Positions 62,500 to 64,000 of a DNA stretch of 64,000 nucleotides are shown here, piece after piece. Made by a program: the position numbers and the translations under genes. Under the pieces are notes generated by a model that saw only the letters and a list, made by a program, of their open reading frames with translations, was not told the DNA's origin and made no database searches. The first letter of the stretch is position 1. Each line of letters starts with the position of its first letter. Source of the stretch: Prevotella melaninogenica ATCC 25845 (GTDB taxonomy: Bacteria; Bacteroidota; Bacteroidia; Bacteroidales; Bacteroidaceae). The DNA lies in contig NC_014371.1 in the NCBI RefSeq assembly GCF_000144405.1, positions 1 through 64,000 of the forward strand, written 5' to 3'.

Positions 62500-63600
62500 A
62501 TGCGTAAAATTATTCACATTGACATGGATGCTTTCTTTGCTTCAGTTGAGCAAAGGGACAATCCTGAACTGAAGGGGAAGCCTATCGCTGTTGGTTTCGA
62601 TGGTCCACGTGGCGTGGTGTCGACTGCCAGCTACGAGGCTCGTCCTTTTGGTGTTCATTCTGCCATGTCAATGGCGCAGGCGAAAAGGCGTTGTCCGCAG
62701 CTGATCGTTGTCTCTTCACATTTCGATAGATACAAAGAAGTGTCACGACAGATTCATGCTGTCTTTCATGAATACACCGATTTGGTTGAGCCAATCTCAC
62801 TGGATGAGGCTTTTCTTGATGTTTCAGAGAATAAAAAAGGAATAGAATTAGCTGTCGACATAGCAAAAGAAATCAAGCAAAAGATATTCGAGCGCACTTC
62901 GCTAACTGCCTCTGCAGGAATAAGCTACAATAAACTGTTGGCTAAGATAGCCTCTGATATGCGCAAACCAAATGGAATCTTCACGGTACATCCCGACCGT
63001 GCGCTTGATTTTATCGGTAAGCTCCCCATTGAGAAGCTATGGGGCGTTGGTCCAAAGACGGCTGAGCGAATGCACAGTATGGGCGTCTTTACGGGTGAAC
63101 AACTACGAGAAATATCGCGAGAACACCTTGTGCAGGTGTTTGGTAAGATGGGTAATGTCTATTATGATTTCTCACGTGGCATTGACAATCGTCCTGTCAT
63201 CGTTGCCTATGAGCGTAAGTCTGTGGGCTGTGAGCGCACTTTTCTTGAAGATTTACATGTCGAATCGAAGATTATCATCGAACTCTATCACATCACTTTG
63301 GAGTTAGTTGAACGAATCAAGACGAAAGATTTTAAGGGTAGAACCCTCACACTAAAACTGAAGTGGGATGCTACAACGCAGATAACACGCAGTCTTACGC
63401 AGGATAAAATCCTCCGAACGAAAGATGATATCCTCCCTCTTGCCAAGCAATTATTAAAAGATACGGACTATCACAACCGTCCTATCCGCTTGATGGGACT
63501 CTCTGTTTCTTCGCCCGAAACGAACGAAAAAGAAGGACAAATACGCCCTCAATGGATAGAAGGATTGCTTCCTTTTGAAGAAAATGACTTTGCTACGTAA
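62500..63600 (+). CDS. dinB: DNA polymerase IV
   Basis: Y-family translesion polymerase. 366 aa from MRKIIHIDMDAFFASVEQRD; an open frame from 62308 adds 64 residues that are not family-like and precede the promoter. Metal-binding HIDMDAFFASVEQ, PRGVVSTASYEARPFGVHSA, SLDEAFLDVSENKKG, ASAGISYNKLLAKIASD, and the HhH region LWGVGPKTAERMHSMG are all present. The C-terminal little finger is complete; no clear clamp-binding motif was identified at the end (LLPFEENDFAT). Stands alone. Confidence 0.96.
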   Translation: MRKIIHIDMDAFFASVEQRDNPELKGKPIAVGFDGPRGVVSTASYEARPFGVHSAMSMAQAKRRCPQLIVVSSHFDRYKEVSRQIHAVFHEYTDLVEPISLDEAFLDVSENKKGIELAVDIAKEIKQKIFERTSLTASAGISYNKLLAKIASDMRKPNGIFTVHPDRALDFIGKLPIEKLWGVGPKTAERMHSMGVFTGEQLREISREHLVQVFGKMGNVYYDFSRGIDNRPVIVAYERKSVGCERTFLEDLHVESKIIIELYHITLELVERIKTKDFKGRTLTLKLKWDATTQITRSLTQDKILRTKDDILPLAKQLLKDTDYHNRPIRLMGLSVSSPETNEKEGQIRPQWIEGLLPFEENDFAT

Positions 63601-63679
63601 TCGTCTTGTACTATCTTCTATTTACAATGGTGAACTTAACGCCCCTTATTTTTTAACTTTAAGTAGGGTAGAGGTACTG

Positions 63680-63748
63680 CGCACATCGTGTGCTGATGCT
63701 CCGCACATCGTGTGCTAAGGCTAAACACCAATGGTGCTAAGCCCTAAA
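63680..63748 (+). repeat. R2 palindrome repeat copy 4 (22-bp period)
   Basis: CGCACATCGTGTGC at 63680 and 63702 plus ACACCAATGGTGC at 63725, spaced about 22 bases; about 80 bases after the dinB stop. Palindrome core GCAC-N5-GTGC. Confidence 0.8.
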
Positions 63749-63864
63749 TGCAGTGTAGATAGCAGTTTCTTATTGTAGAATCTTATATTAGAAGTTTCGC
63801 ATTTGTTTGTAAAATTGACCTTATATTATTGCTTAAAACATTTCCAAATATGGAAGAAAATTAT

Positions 63865-63872
63865 TAATTTTG
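63865..63872 (+). promoter_or_regulatory. -7 box of the gene at the right edge
   Basis: TAATTTTG, about 84 bases before the ATG at 63956. Confidence 0.5.
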
Positions 63873-63955
63873 CACAAGATAAACCGTGTTAGACTATTAG
63901 GGATGTTGTTAACCCTTTGTCCTCACTAATCATTGTTCTTAAGAAGTGGTAGCAT

Positions 63956-64000
63956 ATGCAGTATAATGTAACTTGTAATAAATGCAATCGCACGTTTATG
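63956..64000 (+). CDS. N-terminus of a zinc-ribbon-like protein (partial)
   Basis: 15 codons, MQYNVTCNKCNRTFM, cut by the window end. The CxxC and following aromatic suggest a zinc-ribbon start. Nothing else can be said. Confidence 0.45.
   Translation, partial: MQYNVTCNKCNRTFM

Overview
The window is a chromosomal stretch of a Bacteroidota bacterium, most likely an oral-type Prevotella. Evidence: nearly every promoter I could read carries the Bacteroidota -7 box TAnnTTTG, Shine-Dalgarno sites are mostly absent, and the gene content is typical of the group (GLPGLI protein, fimbrillin, GH92/GH130/GH20 N-glycan enzymes, TonB receptors, a DUF308 protein, SLBB-type capsule export). I saw no tRNA, rRNA or CRISPR array.

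Layout. 0.2-1.6 kb: dnaA. 2.2-10.6 kb: accessory, scarred DNA holding an internally deleted doxX with its structured leader, an Na+/H+ antiporter, an iron-type alcohol dehydrogenase, a CMD-cupin protein whose signal peptide is cut by an IS1380-type remnant, a MITE related to that IS, transposase relics, and the broken tip of a GH-E nuclease toxin next to its ankyrin-type immunity gene. 11.5 kb: a secreted SusE/F-like protein. 12.5-17.1 kb: a thiamine uptake operon on the minus strand, made of a TPP riboswitch, TonB receptor, PnuC/PnuT transporter and thiamine pyrophosphokinase. 18.5-22.5 kb: a nucleoside deoxyribosyltransferase-like gene and a GLPGLI/TonB-like barrel pair. 23.4-27.8 kb: a KAP-like P-loop NTPase, then a PD-(D/E)xK-like protein, a beta-CASP metallo-beta-lactamase nuclease and a calcineurin-like phosphoesterase in tight order; this is the best candidate for an undescribed nuclease or defence module. 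28.3-29.0 kb: a VapC-type toxin-antitoxin pair. 29.1-39.2 kb: host N-glycan degradation (GH130, GH92, GH20, GH92, sugar kinase, CBM9-like protein). 40-44 kb: a two-TM orphan, ogt, a DUF308 protein, a histidine phosphatase, and a Gly/Tyr/Asn/Arg-rich secreted protein. 44.7-46.4 kb: a small ORF and a fimbrillin-type lipoprotein. 46.7-48.2 kb: a tripartite hipB-hipS-hipT system. 48.9-62.3 kb: a capsule or exopolysaccharide locus (Wzi, two initiating transferases, Wzz, Wzx, Wzy, two GT2 enzymes, a GT11 fucosyltransferase, Wza-like export). 62.5-63.6 kb: dinB. A CxxC-containing protein begins at the right edge.

Between genes the window is packed with dispersed repeats. Two unrelated families share an exact 22-bp internal period: an AT-rich array (R1, six copies) and a GCAC-N5-GTGC palindrome array (R2, four copies, each downstream of a plus-strand gene). 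Two further MITE-like families (R3, R4), GC-rich palindromes that have entered the coding ends of the thiamine genes, and long inverted repeats inside operons make up the rest.
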